Assembly (NCBI GenBank): GCA_030762175.1 | Contig: CM060842.1 | Span: forward strand, 49,682,501 to 49,746,500 | DNA from: Metallyticus violacea | Lineage: Eukaryota; Arthropoda; Insecta; Mantodea; Metallyticidae | Length of the DNA: 64,000 bases | Reading direction: 5' to 3' | Shown: piece after piece, positions 31,935 to 45,189 of the stretch | Position numbering within the stretch: position 1 is the stretch's first letter | Layout: every line of letters begins with the position of its first letter | Program-made: the position numbers and the translations under genes | Notes under the pieces: generated by a model | The model's database searches: none | Seen by the model: the letters and a program-made list of their open reading frames with translations, nothing else | What the model was told of the DNA's origin: nothing

Positions 31935-32282
31935 ATTTTATTTTTGTAATTGAAGGTTAAAGGAACATTCTCGATGCCTGCGGAGCCCACCCTAACCTCG
32001 CTTTTACACCAGGCGTCAGGGTAGAAAACGTTTCGAAATGCAAGTTAATCTTACAACGCACGCATTACCATCATCTCGCCTGGTACTTCCGACCTTCTAA
32101 AAGAACCAACCGAATTAATCGAGAAAGGGATATTTTCATGGAAAGGAAATATACATGCTTAAGCGACCAGGGGAAATCAGACCTGCGGTCAGTATGGCCA
32201 GATCTTAGGGCTCTGTAACCGGGACCTACCGAATGCGAACCCAAGCATTCCGCTGAGCCAGCCCCACGGTAGCGTTGGGAGT
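31935..32282 (-). mobile_element. tRNA-derived SINE, family C, copy 1
   Basis: The minus strand begins GTGGGGCTGGCTCAGCGGAA (box A), then TGGGTTCGCATTCGG and TCCCGGTTACAGAGCC (box B region). It continues GGCCATACTGACCGCAGGTC, TGGTCGCTTAAGC, CCTTTCCATGAAAATATCCC, TTCGGTTGGTTCT and GGAAGTACCAGGCGAGATG. These blocks recur in order in the copy at 35.9 kb. No clear duplication. Confidence 0.65.
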
Positions 32283-32289
32283 CATTACT

Positions 32290-35225
32290 AGTTACCTACA
32301 TATTGCCATATATAACTTAAAAATTGTGGGAACGTTCGAAAACATGCAATCGTTGTATAAATAAGCCATCTCAAATGGATTTATGTGTGTCTAAAAAAAG
32401 ACAGATGTACAGATATTTGTAAATTTTTGCTGAGCTTGTTCTACTCCACCTTAAGAAATAATGGTTACTACAGAGAAGAGAAGAAACGGGGCATAAATTA
32501 AAGTAAAAACGACTATGCCAATAATTAAATAATTTAAAAACATTCTTTTTTTAACATTATTCTTTAAAACGTATTGAACATTTTAATTCAGCGCACTACA
32601 AATACTGAATTTGAAAAATTATAAACCATGTTTTAATATTAAAACACTACAATACACGATCCTTAGCTCATAATAATTAGGGCAATGGATACAGAAATAG
32701 AACGAAAGGATTAATGTGAACGGTAGCTACTTGAAATGGGAGTAAAAGAGAATCGAAAGGGAAGTGAAAAAAGAGGAAAATTCCTGAATAGCTACAGAAA
32801 AATAATTAATTAAATAAACATAGTTTCGTAGCTGGAACGAATCAACAAAGCCACATGAACGTGAGAATGAGAAGATATTGTAGCGTGTCCAAAGCAGACC
32901 ACAAGAGTCAGTCGTTGCTCATTCAGATGGGCAGAGATCACAGCATGGCCCCCTGTAATATTGAAGTCTGTAACAAATTTCCATGGTTCCCGTTCTGATA
33001 AATGGGTTTAGGGATCTAACTGTCTCACTCCGATACAATTATTTATCCTGGAGATGGAGCCAGCTGTACCACTTCCAGCAGCCACAGGATGTTACAGAAC
33101 TTCCTCCCTTTAATCCCATTTCCTACATATGAGCTAGTATTAAACCTTGTGAGAAATTCACGGCTATTCTTCAAAGCTAAAGTATATACCACTCCTATCT
33201 TGCGTTTCTTAAGAATACTCACACATGAAATCTGGTCAAAATGTTCGATAAAAGTTTTTCTTTTAGCTTTAAAATTTTGTACATTCATAAAATAAAAAGT
33301 ATAACTTTCAGGTTTTAAAAAAAAATTAACTACATTTTAACAAAAATTTTCTTGCGTTTATTTATTTATTTGCATTCAAAAAGGTTTTTTTCTATTTTTT
33401 TCTTCAGATTTTCAGTATAACTTATCAGAAATTATGAACAAAAAAATCATCATACAATTTTCAAAATACTTTTATATAACTCAAAATATACAAACGTCCA
33501 AAAATGTAAAAATGTAATATTAAAAAGTTGAAGAATTTTTATCTGAGACAATCAAAAAGTTTACCTTAAAAGTACTTTTATTACATAATGGTAACTTACC
33601 CATAACACATGCCGTCCAAATGAAAGAAACATTTGTGAATATGAATTTATTTTTAAAAGCTGTGAATTATGAAAAATACGAGTGGAAAATTCAAAAGTAT
33701 TTATTTGTTTATATACAGTCATTGAGCACATGAAATTGCTATGGACAATAATTATATACCATGTAGCATACAAGAGTGTAATTGTTAATTTACAGCTGAT
33801 GCATAATAGGTTCTATAAAGAAATGTTTTAAATTATAAAACGGTCTGCCCAAGAGGTAACCAGACATTAGACGTTTTAAACTATGTCCATTCAAAAACAT
33901 TCAAAGGAACTTTATTGCCATTCTGGGAATCATATAAAAACAATTATTCTTAGTCTTATCTAACCTGTAAAAATTACTATATTGTCTCGTATTGTATTTA
34001 TATTCTTTTTTATACTTAGGCAACTTCTCCTTAACCCAGAGTGCTACTTATAAGTGTATAAAGATATTTAATTATTTTAAATAGAGTTTTACAATGTGTT
34101 ATGGGAGACACTTTATACATAGCTCTTACGTTGTTTTTAGGAGTTAACATTTTATTAATATGCACAAAGTTACCTCATAACAATAGGCCATATTTGATAT
34201 TACTTTGAAAATAAGCAAAATATGACATCTTAACTTAATCCATTGGCAAAGAAATTATCAAATGACGTATTTTCGAGGGTTTGTTACTCAAGTAATTAAT
34301 ATGATTTGCCCAATTAAAAGAATTATCAAAATAAATCGTATGGCCTGGTTTTCTTGTTTACTGCTCCAAGTAAAAATAACATTCGTTATTTTCTTAATTT
34401 TAAAAGTCATTATTATTCAATACCTAGAACATGGTTCCTTTCTGCTTCAAGTTCAGAATTATTACGTTTCTTAATCAAAAACGTTGTGTCATCCGCATAA
34501 GCAATAGACTAAGCTGGTGCGTTTTCATGTATCTTTGATCATAATTAAAAATAAAATCTGCACTCCATGTTTAATCATACCAAGATCAGAATAAATGTAA
34601 TTGATTTTCACACATTGTCTACAATTAAAAAGATTTGATTGAACAACTAATCAATTTCAGTTATTCATCCTTGATCTCAAGAGGTTCAATTAGAATTACT
34701 TCTAGGAGTGCAAAGTGGTACCATCAAATGTTGTTGCTTTTTATGTAAGTGGAACAGTCGAGTTAAGGAGAAATATTATGATATTAAAGAATATCGTTTT
34801 GGTCCCGGAACAAATGAACGTTGGAAATAAACCATTAAATATAGAAAGACATTTTTGCTGCCACCGTTTCACATAAAGTTAAAGTTAATGAAAATTTCCA
34901 TTCAGACCGTAAAAAGAGATAAGGGTTTTTGTAGTATTTGAAACAAAAACTCACAAGATCAAATGAAACTAAACTGAAAGAAAATAATTTTATTGGCCGA
35001 TAAACTTGCAAATTAAGATGGTATTTTTGAAGATTTGTTACTGGACAATGAGAAACAAGCATGGATAGGATTCTAACTTGTGCAGCAATTTTTTGAGTTT
35101 GTAAGGGTTAAAAACTACAAAGTGATAACTGAGAGCATGTTAGTGTCATACAAAACTATCGAGGCTAGTATGTCATCGAAACTATGTTTCCTACATTCCC
35201 AGTTGAACTTCTTTTCTCCTAATCT
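32290..35225. other. No gene recognised
   Basis: Nearly 3 kb of strongly AT-rich DNA. Translations of both strands show no motif I can name, and there are no SINE boxes. Confidence 0.5.
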
Positions 35226-35227
35226 GC

Positions 35228-35355
35228 TATTGGTAACTATACTTGCCTCGTAGACAAATCTCGGCCAGGGTAAATTTTTTAAGTATGACTTCCTTCCGAA
35301 GGGAAGTAAAGCCGTGGTTTCCGACACATAAATGAACCTCAAGCCTGAAGGAAGA
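35228..35355 (+). mobile_element. SINE family A, copy 6 (fragment)
   Basis: CTATACTTGCCTCGTAGACA, TCGGCCAGGGTAAATTTTTT, then ACTTCCTTCCGAAGGGAAGT, AAAGCCGTGG and GAACCTCAAGCCTGAA match the family A body. Both ends and box B are eroded. Confidence 0.75.
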
Positions 35356-35359
35356 CATG

Positions 35360-35910
35360 ACCACAATTAATATTTTGCTGCAGCTGCATTAATGGGTACC
35401 GCGCTGTAACTTACTCTAATTTAATCATGACATTTCTTTCCTTGCTACCAACAGGAAACTTATATGATTGTCATGTTTGCTTAAATATCAAAAATTCAAT
35501 AGTATTATGGATTTTCTACTGATACCCTTCGTGATGTACTTCAATTGAGCCTCCAAAGCACACTTCATCTTCAGTGCATGTACAGCCACTTATAATATCA
35601 TGTATTAAAAATAAATAAGTTTTCGTTGTTGATATAATTTTCCCATGAACCTATTTGGATTTAATTTACTCTATGCTTAAAATAAAAAGCTTTAATCACT
35701 ACTTGAAACCTATTCCCCCTCCTCAATTGCATGGCAGATGCGAGCATACTTTTCAAGTAGCCCCTGTGCATTAATAAAGTCATGCTGCAAAGTATTGTGT
35801 CTCAACCTTTATTCGAAAATTAATCTGCATTTATTATGTCATTTTTTTTTCTATTTTAGCAAATAGTGAATAAGGGCTACTGAAAATTCAGGACAGTAGT
35901 GTTAGACGAC
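35360..35910. other. No gene recognised
   Basis: AT-rich, no supported feature. Confidence 0.45.
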
Positions 35911-35914
35911 TACA

Positions 35915-36340
35915 AGTGATGTGGCTTAAAACTCGCATTTTGGAGGCACCGGGTTCAAATCCCTAGTTCCGGCCATCCTGACCTTGGGTTTCCCATTGTG
36001 CTTTTCATCTAGTCGCTTAGGCGAATGCTAGCGTGTGGTCCTTCCTTTCCACGAATTTTCCGCTCCCATTTCCCTCATTTCATTCCATTGGTTCTGTAAC
36101 AGGCCGAAAGTACAAGCGAGATGGGCTGGTGCTGTGTGCGGTGTGACGGTGTCTAGTGCTTTGGAATGGTATGGAATTGCCCCTCCCCCCTTTTAAGGGG
36201 ATCGAACTTATTTGAGGCTGGTTACGACGGCGTTGGGATCCCATCTACGTCTGTGCCTCTCCGCCCCTAGATCCTGGCCGCCCGGTGTCTTCGTCTTATT
36301 CCCTTCTGCAAATACTGAAGTACTGAAATATCTCCGTCCC
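35915..36340 (+). mobile_element. tRNA-derived SINE, family C, copy 2
   Basis: GGCTTAAAACTCGC, ACCGGGTTCAAATCCC (box B), GGCCATCCTGACCTTGGGTT, TAGTCGCTTAGGCGAATGCT, CCTTTCCACGAATTTTCCGC, CATTGGTTCTGTAACAGGCC and AAGTACAAGCGAGATG match copy 1 block by block. It is longer at its 3' side, with a CCCCTCCCCCCTTTTAAGGGG stretch and a GC-rich end whose relation to the SINE is uncertain, so the right boundary is a guess. Confidence 0.65.
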
Positions 36341-36344
36341 TACC

Positions 36345-38868
36345 AATCGAATAGAATTGAATATAAAGGCTTATGAGAGAAATAATGTAAAAGTTGTGCC
36401 TATATACGGTAATAATTTTAAAATAGAGAAATACAACAGCTTTGGGGACGAGGCTAGACATTGGAATTGTCTGTACAATAAGGGATGATATAAAAATACT
36501 GTTACTATGTTATATCTAGGTAGGCTTTGAAGGAGAGAACAGAGGACAGAGCACCTATTTAGCACAGTCTGAAAAGATAACTGTTCATGAACATGCTCTA
36601 AAAAGTAAATTCCGCTAGCTGCTTCACTGACAGTGTAATGCGTTGAATGTTATGTAAATATTCAGTTTTATTTGGATTTTTTATCAAGCTGGCACATGAG
36701 TTGAAATTACCTCTGGCTGCCACTGAACGAGGCAGTTGAATCACTTGTTTAACAACTCGAGGGAAGAGCATTTACTCTGATGGCAGGAAGAGGCTCTTAT
36801 GATCAACATAAACTTTAGAGCGAACTATCTGGGGATTCCCCGCTGCGCCATGTCCTGTCTCCCGCATAAAAGAAATTTACAGCTCTCTTATGAAAAGGAT
36901 TCTGATGTCCCAGCTCTGTACTTCCATATTCTATCGTCTTAAGTTTCCGAGGTACAACCTTTTGAGCCTACTGCATGTATCGACGAGGCAGAATGACATT
37001 TAATTTCTGTCAATGATGTTTTCATCAAGGTTTTTTGCAGATCCGTCTGAGTTTTCACGTGTTTTTAGCTTGAAATTCAACGGAACTTTAAAATATCTAT
37101 TAACTTCCATTCTTATAAATGTTTGTCAAACTTACATGTTGCTTTAAAACTAACCGTAAGATGGTATTAAGTAACTTTTAGCAATTGCATGAGACAAACT
37201 ACTATATTTCAAAATATATTTTTATTTATTCAGCACAGTCCTCATAATCTGGGTAGGCTAGCTCTGGAACATAAGAGAAGATAAATCTGTTCGAAGCCAA
37301 CTAACCAAATTAGTGCTTGTCACCCTTTCAGTATCTTGAAAACCGAGAAAAGTTTTGAAAATGTTTTCCCAAATTTGCCCCAAAGTTTGTTATAATTATT
37401 TAGAGGCGAGAATCTTTCGTGACGATTTTAATCCGAATATGTAGATACAGCATTTTCCTTTCATTGTATTCCTTCAATGGCGTACATCATATTAAAAATG
37501 ATGGCAGTAAAATTGCTTCAGATCTAAAGAACTCATGCCTGCACCTTCAGTTGTTTGTGATCACTTGAAGAAAACTTAATAAATGAATTAAATGAGTATA
37601 TAAACGTCATATATTTGAAGCTTGTTTTTACTGCTTTTACGCAATATTATTGTGACCTGTAATGAAAAGTGGATTCTCTACGACAACCATAAACGACCGT
37701 CAGAATGTCTGAATTTCGATGAAGAATCGAATCACTTTGCAAAGTCAAAATTACACTAAAGAAAAATTGTGGGTATGGTGCAATCTTCTGTTATTGTGGA
37801 AAAACAGTTACTTTGGCGAAGTATTGTCAGAAACGACAAAATGCATCAGAAGATGAAATATATATTTAATTTACGCTCCGTTTCTTCTCTTCTACTCAGT
37901 AGAAAATGAACTGGGTGAGATAAAGTTTAATGTATTTCTATTATCTCAGCAGTTAAACAGCATTTTAATAATAAATTATTATTTTTTATTATTTTATAAT
38001 ATATAATAATAAATAAATTAAAGTTTGGCTCTTGATCGTAAATGTGAATCAGATTTCATGATTTTGTTTACTTCATAATTTCAAACTGAAAGCACAGTGC
38101 TCAATAGATAACAGAAATGTATATTTGCTTCCCAGGAAAACTGTAGAGGGAAAGTTTGGTCCCTTACTGTATCTAATCGCTTGACTGATGATATAGAACG
38201 TACAACATTTCAACACACCAGATACTGGTCAGTAGAAAAAGAAGAATCACTTGAAGATCGGGTTATTATGTGCTCTCTCTCTCAGTTATGAATATAGAGC
38301 TTTTTCTTGACATTTTAGTTTAATTTAATCACTGCTTTTTCATGAAAAAGACAATGTGCCATCTTCATGTTTTAATGACCCAAATTTATAACTCTCTCAG
38401 CGAGTAATATGCTGTCAGTCAGCACGTTGTCTAATTTATTTTTTTCAAATATTATTTTTATAGTCAAGGAATTCAAACGGATGATTATTGTCCTCATCAG
38501 TTTCATGGACTTAGGTCTGTAGACCTGTTTCCACATCAAAAGAATTGGTCGCTCCGACTGGTTAGGGATCTTCCGACATTTCTGTAGTCTTTAGAATTAT
38601 AGTTTAACATATTATATGATATTTATATCTTGTACGCTATAAATGTTAAACTCATTTCTTATGTTATGTTGTGTTCGCTACAGATTGTAAACATTTCATA
38701 TATACTGTCTCCAGTTTTCTTTTAACTTCCCTGTTAAGTGTCCAGTTCTACTAAGCATAAGTCAGCACAATACTATCATCATCTTTTAAAATTTTAGTTT
38801 CAGTTTTTGCAGAATTTTTCCTTTTGATGTGCGGTGTATTGTTTCGTATATTCTGTAAAATTGATTTA

Positions 38869-38913
<45 letters not shown>

Positions 38914-41150
38914 CTTCTTTCTGACAGTAGAATGTATTAAAAACTCAAATAGTAGCAATTGTCTATTTGTTCAACAATTTTACCTCTTATAACAATTTTA
39001 CAGAGCAATTTTTTTTTTGGGGGTAACAAATTCCATGCATTTGGTTTTACCTGTATAACTAACTTGAAATTATATCCAGTATGTTAACAGCTATTTGCAA
39101 ATTATTTTCTGAACTGACGACGACAACCTGTCGTCAGCAAATAAATTTATACCTGTCTGAGATTTTAAAACTAATTTTCAGAAAATTGAAGTATGAGAAG
39201 GATATCACTCAAGCTGCATTTGCATTTAGAGAGGAGGTTTCACGAAAATAGAGAAAAATAACTGAAAGTTTGGAGTTACATTGCGTATTTTGTTAAGGGA
39301 GGGGATGCTAACTTTTCTACATATCTTGATTTGTTCGCACAGGTGCAGCAGGTCAGAGCGACTGCGCCAATCTTAACCATGTATATACGTAATTATTAAT
39401 TTTATTTCACTCATATTAAACTATTTTAAATTGCGCTTGCGAATACTATTTTGTTTGTTAATTGTAATTTTTTGAGACTTTCTGCAGTAACTTTTAAATG
39501 TTACACAGTGATTATAGTCTGTAGCTACAAAAATAAAACTTTTTAGGATGTTAGCGTATTACTTCAATTATTATTGCATTTAGCTCCGGCTGTATTGAAG
39601 CTATTGGTGTTGTACTAGTGTTTACAGCTTCGTTTTCTATGGCACCATTCCAGTGCATAAGTTGTATGATTGCGTTTATATTAAATGGCGTGTAAACAGG
39701 GAATATTGTGTAAGTACGTCGATTTACTTTTTAAAAGTTCATTGTCCTATTCAGCACCTCTGGTGTGCTTTATTTTATGTTGAAATATAGTGGGCCTTAT
39801 TTTAGCAACCTTTTGTCTAAAACAGCGAATAGATATATTTTTATATTCACTCTTTGTGGTAGAAACAGTATTTTCAAATTAAACCTCTTATGTAAAGGGA
39901 CGGCTATTTATGTCCCTCGATATATACATGTTCCCTATGTGTTCATTTTTTTCCGCTTGCACATTTAGCTGCCTTTTGCTATCTCAAAATAGTGTGATAA
40001 ATGGAATTAATTGTAGAGCTCGAGCAAAAAATAACGTAATCTCAACTCGCAACGCAATGGAGAAGTTAATACACTCAATGTCAGTTTATACAGATCACGA
40101 TTTTTCTAAAGTCTTTGATTTTTTAAATGTGTGGTTATTAGCAATTTCATAGCTATCCTATTCAAGCGCTATACTCGTATACTCGTAGCAAGATTTTAAA
40201 CTGTATTTTCACATTCATTAGGTGACATTCTTATAATATTTCTGAAACGTTGATAATATTTGTTTTCGTTCTGTCAATATTAACTTATATGCAATAGTGA
40301 ATGACGTGTCGGATAAAAGCTACGCGATCCACAGTAATTTATTTCTTTATTGTTCTCTTTTCCAAGAAAATATGCAGCAGCTGCGGTGCACAGCAATACA
40401 TTATCTTCATCTTATGGATTCCTTGACTTTATTGTTCCTTGTTATACTCCTAGCTGGACAGCAAATGTGTATAAAATGTCTGCATCATAAAAATGCATCA
40501 GATAAGTGCCAAGCAGTTCCAGACAAATTTATAATGATAACCCACCTTCAGAGATTTCAGAAGCCGTAAAGATTGAGTCAGTAAAGAGCTTTAATGTGCA
40601 ATAATCCAAGAATTGCTCATGATAAATGGGATCTTAAAAGAATCGAAGTATTCATCATACGACAAAAAACAGTTGTATGAGGCTCGTTACAGAAAGCACA
40701 GATGATCTTTAAGAGAAAAAAGAAATTATGCAATGAAATTATAAATGAACGGTTAAACCAATCAGAATCCACGGTGGAATGATTAGAAATAGAAGCAACA
40801 GACTCCAGAGACAAGATGGCCAACACAGGTATCAACTGATCTCCTCCAGGAAAACGAGTTCGTGGAAAATATCGGGGGACAGAGAATGTAGCGAAAACTA
40901 GTAGGTGTATCTTTATTATTATAAAATTCTATATACACATTACAAATATATTTTATGTATAGGTCGCAGACCATATATGCTTAATTACAATACACAATTT
41001 GAAAGAGGAACAAATAGTAATAAAATATAAGACAACATTAACAATAAATAAATAATTTTTTAAACTTTTAAAATGCGATTAACGGTATTTACAGATATAT
41101 GAATTGAAACACATTGTTTATAATTGTACTAGTTATTGCATTCTAACCAG
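36345..41150. other. No gene recognised; contains a (TTA)n tract
   Basis: About 4.8 kb of AT-rich DNA. A TTA microsatellite lies at 38871-38912 and a palindromic A/T region near 37965-38020. Open frames (39765-40152, 40297-40569) show no recognisable domain. Confidence 0.5.
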
Positions 41151-41158
41151 CAAATAAA

Positions 41159-41980
41159 TTGCTTCTAGCTTCGCGCACTTTGGCTAGAAAAATGCTCATA
41201 TTCAAATTAGTTTGGTTCGCAAACAGATTACAGCATGCCAATCGGTCTCTAATTGACTTAAAAAGTTTTCTGAGAACAGCGTTTTTCTCAGGTGTTCCCA
41301 ATGGCTACATTCTGCCAGAATATGCACCCATTCCTGAAAATGGGCAGATTATTCTATTAGAACTATCCGTTATTTTTTTAGCCTTCAAACCTCCCAGTGT
41401 AAACTAGGCCATTCCTGACTTGCCTTTCTTCCTAGAACAACCCCTTACCCCAGGTTAATTTAATTTCATTCGATAGACTCAAGGAGACTTTCGTGTTACA
41501 TTATGCCTCGATTTCTCTGCCTGCTGATAGCCTCTAGCCTTGTTTTAACCTTCTGCTATAACTTTTTATTGTCTGTATTGCCTCGTTGCCATATTGAACC
41601 CAGGCCAATCCCTTTGAGCACTCTTTCCCCTCCTGCAGTCCAAAACGTTGGGTTATGTTTTGCATCTGTGTCTGTAGTATTTAGGGGGAAATGTGGACTG
41701 ATCTCCCTGCATTAATCTAAGCCAGTATTTCACCGTCCTTATTTCGCTGTTAACCGTATCATCATAGCGACCCACATTCTTCGTGATGCCACAGTTTAAC
41801 GTTCCTTTGGAGAGCCCAAGAATCCTTTCCAAAAATCGACTTGAATTTTATTTACATGTTCAGCGCAAACTATCAGAGAAAGTGATATCCCTACTTAAGG
41901 ATCTGGGGGGATGTGGAAAAAGTCTGGCAGTACTTTATAAAAGAAAAAGAAAAGCAGAAATGTATAAAAGAAACAGATGA
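41159..41980 (+). other. Cluster of short open frames, unassigned
   Basis: Three successive short + frames (41159-41407, 41503-41715, 41783-41980) lie in DNA that is somewhat less AT-rich than its surroundings. One begins with a hydrophobic MPRFLCLLIASSLVLTFCYN. I could not match any to a family. They could be the broken coding part of an old retroelement, or chance. Confidence 0.2.
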
Positions 41981-41984
41981 TGAT

Positions 41985-43415
41985 TTTAATGGCGACAGCC
42001 CACACTGTGCATGAACTGAAAGAAAGCTTTCAGCTTGTGTAATGGACAATTTTGCATCAGGTAGGTGGTACATTTTCTATAAATATAATAATCCTGCACT
42101 TAAATAAATAACTTAGGGACATATTTTAGATAAATGGTGGAACATCGATCTTAATTAGTCACACACGTTACAAATATTAACACCTTATTTCAGAAAGGGA
42201 CCAAAAGTTAGTTTTTTATGATTTTTGAGTTAGTGACAATTTTGTGGCTTCATGCACACTTTAATCCAACAAGAAAACCAATGCCACGACTTTCATCCAA
42301 AAGGAGGAGGATTTGCTTTTCATTTATTTCAGGAAGGCACCTGCGTAAGTAATGTAGGCACTTATCTACAGTATATGTTGGTCACACTGCGCTACAAACT
42401 CATCGGTGTTGGGACTGTTTATTGTTGTTGTTTTTTATTATTGCCCAATTTTAGGACATTTACTATTGAATTGTTTACTCTTCTGTTATATCATCATGGG
42501 TTGTGCTGGTACATCCTCGCCCAAAGAGCAGAAGAAATGGATGCAAAATAAGGAATATGTTAAAAATTAAAAAGGGCTCACAGGTTAGAGTAGGACAATA
42601 AAACAAGCAAAGCGAATTCGATTACCGTGGAATTAAGTTGATGTCGTTGTTATTATATTATATCAAGTGTGTATTAAGTTAATAATATTAATAATTGAAC
42701 GAATGAATTTATTTCTAACATATCAAAACACAATGTATTTATAACGAAATATAAAAATAAGAAATAGAATCAATACCTTCAGTAATTCCAGAAGGTACAA
42801 ACTCCAGTCAAAATTTAATAAATAATTATGTAATTAGTATCTTTATAACATTCTGAATATATTACAATATTTTTATTTTTAATACTTCAATTCAAATATT
42901 CCAATTTAATTAGCTCAGCTCCCTAGTCCCCCGTTCATCAGAAGTTACCTACTGGAATATCCAGAGGACCAGATCCCGATCCCCCCCCCCCAAAAAAACT
43001 TAATATTAATAATTGTGTTCTTAACACTGTGATCGAACTTCATGATTTCCTTGACTATTGTCCAGGACAAAACAAGAGTCGCATCATCCTCCAAATCATA
43101 CTGGCTTTAGCAGACACTGAGAAAACAAATCAGCTATTTCTATAGGGAGAATATTCGTTCCTTCCTCCCGACAGAACGTTTAGTATAATCAAACGCCGAA
43201 TAAAGCGCTCTAGTAGAATTTATATAGTCAAACAGTCCTGTGAATCGATAATTAACACGATAATTTGTAGAAATAAAATAGACTTTGTTGAAATTACAAA
43301 TTGTTGATTATGGTAGGTGGTGGCCAACTTTCTATTTATATAGAACTAACACATATCTTTCTTTATTTATTTCAGAACGAATGATGCTAGTCACAATTTC
43401 ATATACCTCAAAGGT
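41985..43415. other. No gene recognised
   Basis: AT-rich. A C10-A7 tract lies near 42980-43000. Confidence 0.45.
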
Positions 43416-43420
43416 AGAAT

Positions 43421-43700
43421 ATCTTTGGGAGATTATTAACCTCTATAGAAAATGTTGAAAATGTCCTCCCTCCTGTATAAGGTATAACACAACAGGGCGT
43501 TTCATGTTACTGGCCTCTCGGTGGAGGACTATGTTGTCAATATCATTCCTTTTCTGTGTAATGTAGTGCTTCAGATCGTACAATGTCTGGGGGCGTGTAG
43601 CGTAAGCTCTGTCTTTTAAGTAATCCTGTTAAAAGAAGTCCGGTGTTTGCAAATCAGGAGGTCTCGGTTGCCACACATTCTTGGAAATTATCCGGTTGTC
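43421..43700 (-). pseudogene. IS630-type transposase C-terminus, minus copy
   Basis: One minus-strand frame reads QPRPPDLQTPDFF, a stop, then DYLKDRAYATRPQTLYDLKH, YITQKRNDIDNIVLHREAS, NMKRPVVLYLIQEGGHFQHF, L and stop. This is the C-terminal end of the DUF4817-type transposases (cf. PPRSPDLTPLDFFLWGYLKD). The D of PPDL is present. Only one in-frame stop in about 70 codons, so the copy is not very old. Confidence 0.8.
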
Positions 43701-43739
43701 AAAGAAACTTTAATTAGCGCAAAGGATAGTTTTGATGTA

Positions 43740-43965
43740 CGGCAACTGAATGCATAGGTGCTTCATGAATGACATATGGATTTTGGACGACACAATAGCG
43801 TGAGTTCTGTGAGTTCACTCAGCCGCATAAATGGAAGCATGGCTTCATCTGTGAACCATGTGATGGACAATATGCTACACAATGAACGGCGTATTGTGTT
43901 ATGTCTTATGCAGGAGGGAGAACATTTTCAACATTTTCTTTAGAGGTCTATAATTTCCCAAAGGT
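43740..43965 (+). pseudogene. IS630-type transposase C-terminus, plus copy
   Basis: The + strand ends with VNHVMDNMLHNERRIVLCLM, QEGEHFQHFL and a stop, the same C-terminus as the adjacent minus-strand piece. The upstream part is decayed. Confidence 0.7.
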
Positions 43966-43969
43966 AATC

Positions 43970-44995
43970 TATATCATCTACATCTGAGACATTTTGAAAA
44001 AAATGAAGGAAGAAATGTGTTAGTTCTATATAAATCACTCTGTATATGAAAACCGTGGTTTCTTTGGTGACAGCAAGAAGTCCATGCAAAGAGAGGGAAA
44101 ATTACAATATCTCTACATATCTGTATTTTGAATTCACGTCTGAAAGAAAATGGTAATTGTAACTTTCCCTGCATACTACTAAAACTGACTGATATAACAA
44201 AAAGATATTCCTAGTTTAGAAGAAACGTCAAAGATACGGTGCCTATGCTCAAAACGTCTGCATACCCAGCTGGTTGTGTACCTATCAAGAAAACTAAAAT
44301 GAAGAGCATTAAGACGTGTAATTTGAGTTCAGAAACTTTTATGACCAAATAATTAAACTATCTTACGTGTGTAACTTTAGTATAAAAATTCTATTGAGTT
44401 TAACTGAGCAGTGAATCTGACAAGTTACATGTATTACATTTGCAAATGCTATATTCACTTATATATTCTATGGGTATATTATGATATTCTACTTTGTTGT
44501 TGACATAAAAACAGTGAAAGATAATGCTCCCACCAGTAAAATACTGCGCTTTCAATTACCATTTTTATTGCAGAAAGAAAGATGTGCAAGTACTTTTCAA
44601 ATTCAGTAATTTGGAAATCAAAAGACAAATATTTTAGTTTTAATAGACTGAACTATTCATTACGAATACATCTATGTTAATGCATATTCAAAGAAAGTAC
44701 ACATAACCAAAAACTAAAACGTTCATGCTTTTTGTTTTTCTCAAAAATGTACAAAAGTGACTCTGGCCACTTTCTGAAATAAGCTGTTTATATACACTGA
44801 GGTTATTTGAGTTACGGGCCACCGGAGCGCGACTACTGGGAAAGTGCAGCCACCATAATCGGAGAAAGGGAGAAAAGGGTCGCAGCATTTAAAGTCACAA
44901 TTTTTATTTTAATTCTTATATTTTTACTGAAAGCATAAAATAATACTTTATTTAAAGCTGATAATAATAAGTACTAACCTGTGATTCTGAAAATG
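43970..44995. other. No gene recognised
   Basis: AT-rich. A GC-richer patch at 44805-44885 has no identifiable motif. Confidence 0.45.
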
Positions 44996-45002
44996 ATACC
45001 CC

Positions 45003-45180
45003 TCATGGGAAATACATTGCTGGCATCTGCATAGGTAATTCCTGTATTTCATCTAACTTTTCTTCCGTAAGAACACGTTTCTTGTCATTGAGAACTCCTG
45101 TCTCTCGTAACTTTTTAGCAAGTTGGCGAACATTTTCTTCTTCTGGAACCCTTGCTGATAAAGCCTCCCTCAAACTAACT
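45003..45180 (-). pseudogene. IS630-type transposase N-terminal fragment
   Basis: The minus strand is open as VSLREALSARVPEEENVRQL, AKKLRETGVLNDKKRVLTEE, KLDEIQELP. The RETG-x-DKKR-VLTEEKLDEI block is the end of the N-terminal HTH domain of DUF4817-type transposases (cf. RETGSIPDKKHT at 8.0 kb). The DDE domain is not adjacent. Confidence 0.7.
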
Positions 45181-45189
45181 ATAATCTGC

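Larger units (their letters stand above)
43421..43965. repeat. Inverted repeat (arms about 72 bp)
   Basis: Arms 43421-43492 and 43894-43965 are reverse complements at roughly 80-85% by eye, separated by 401 bp. They correspond to the coding ends and stop codons of two transposase fragments lying tail to tail. Confidence 0.8.
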
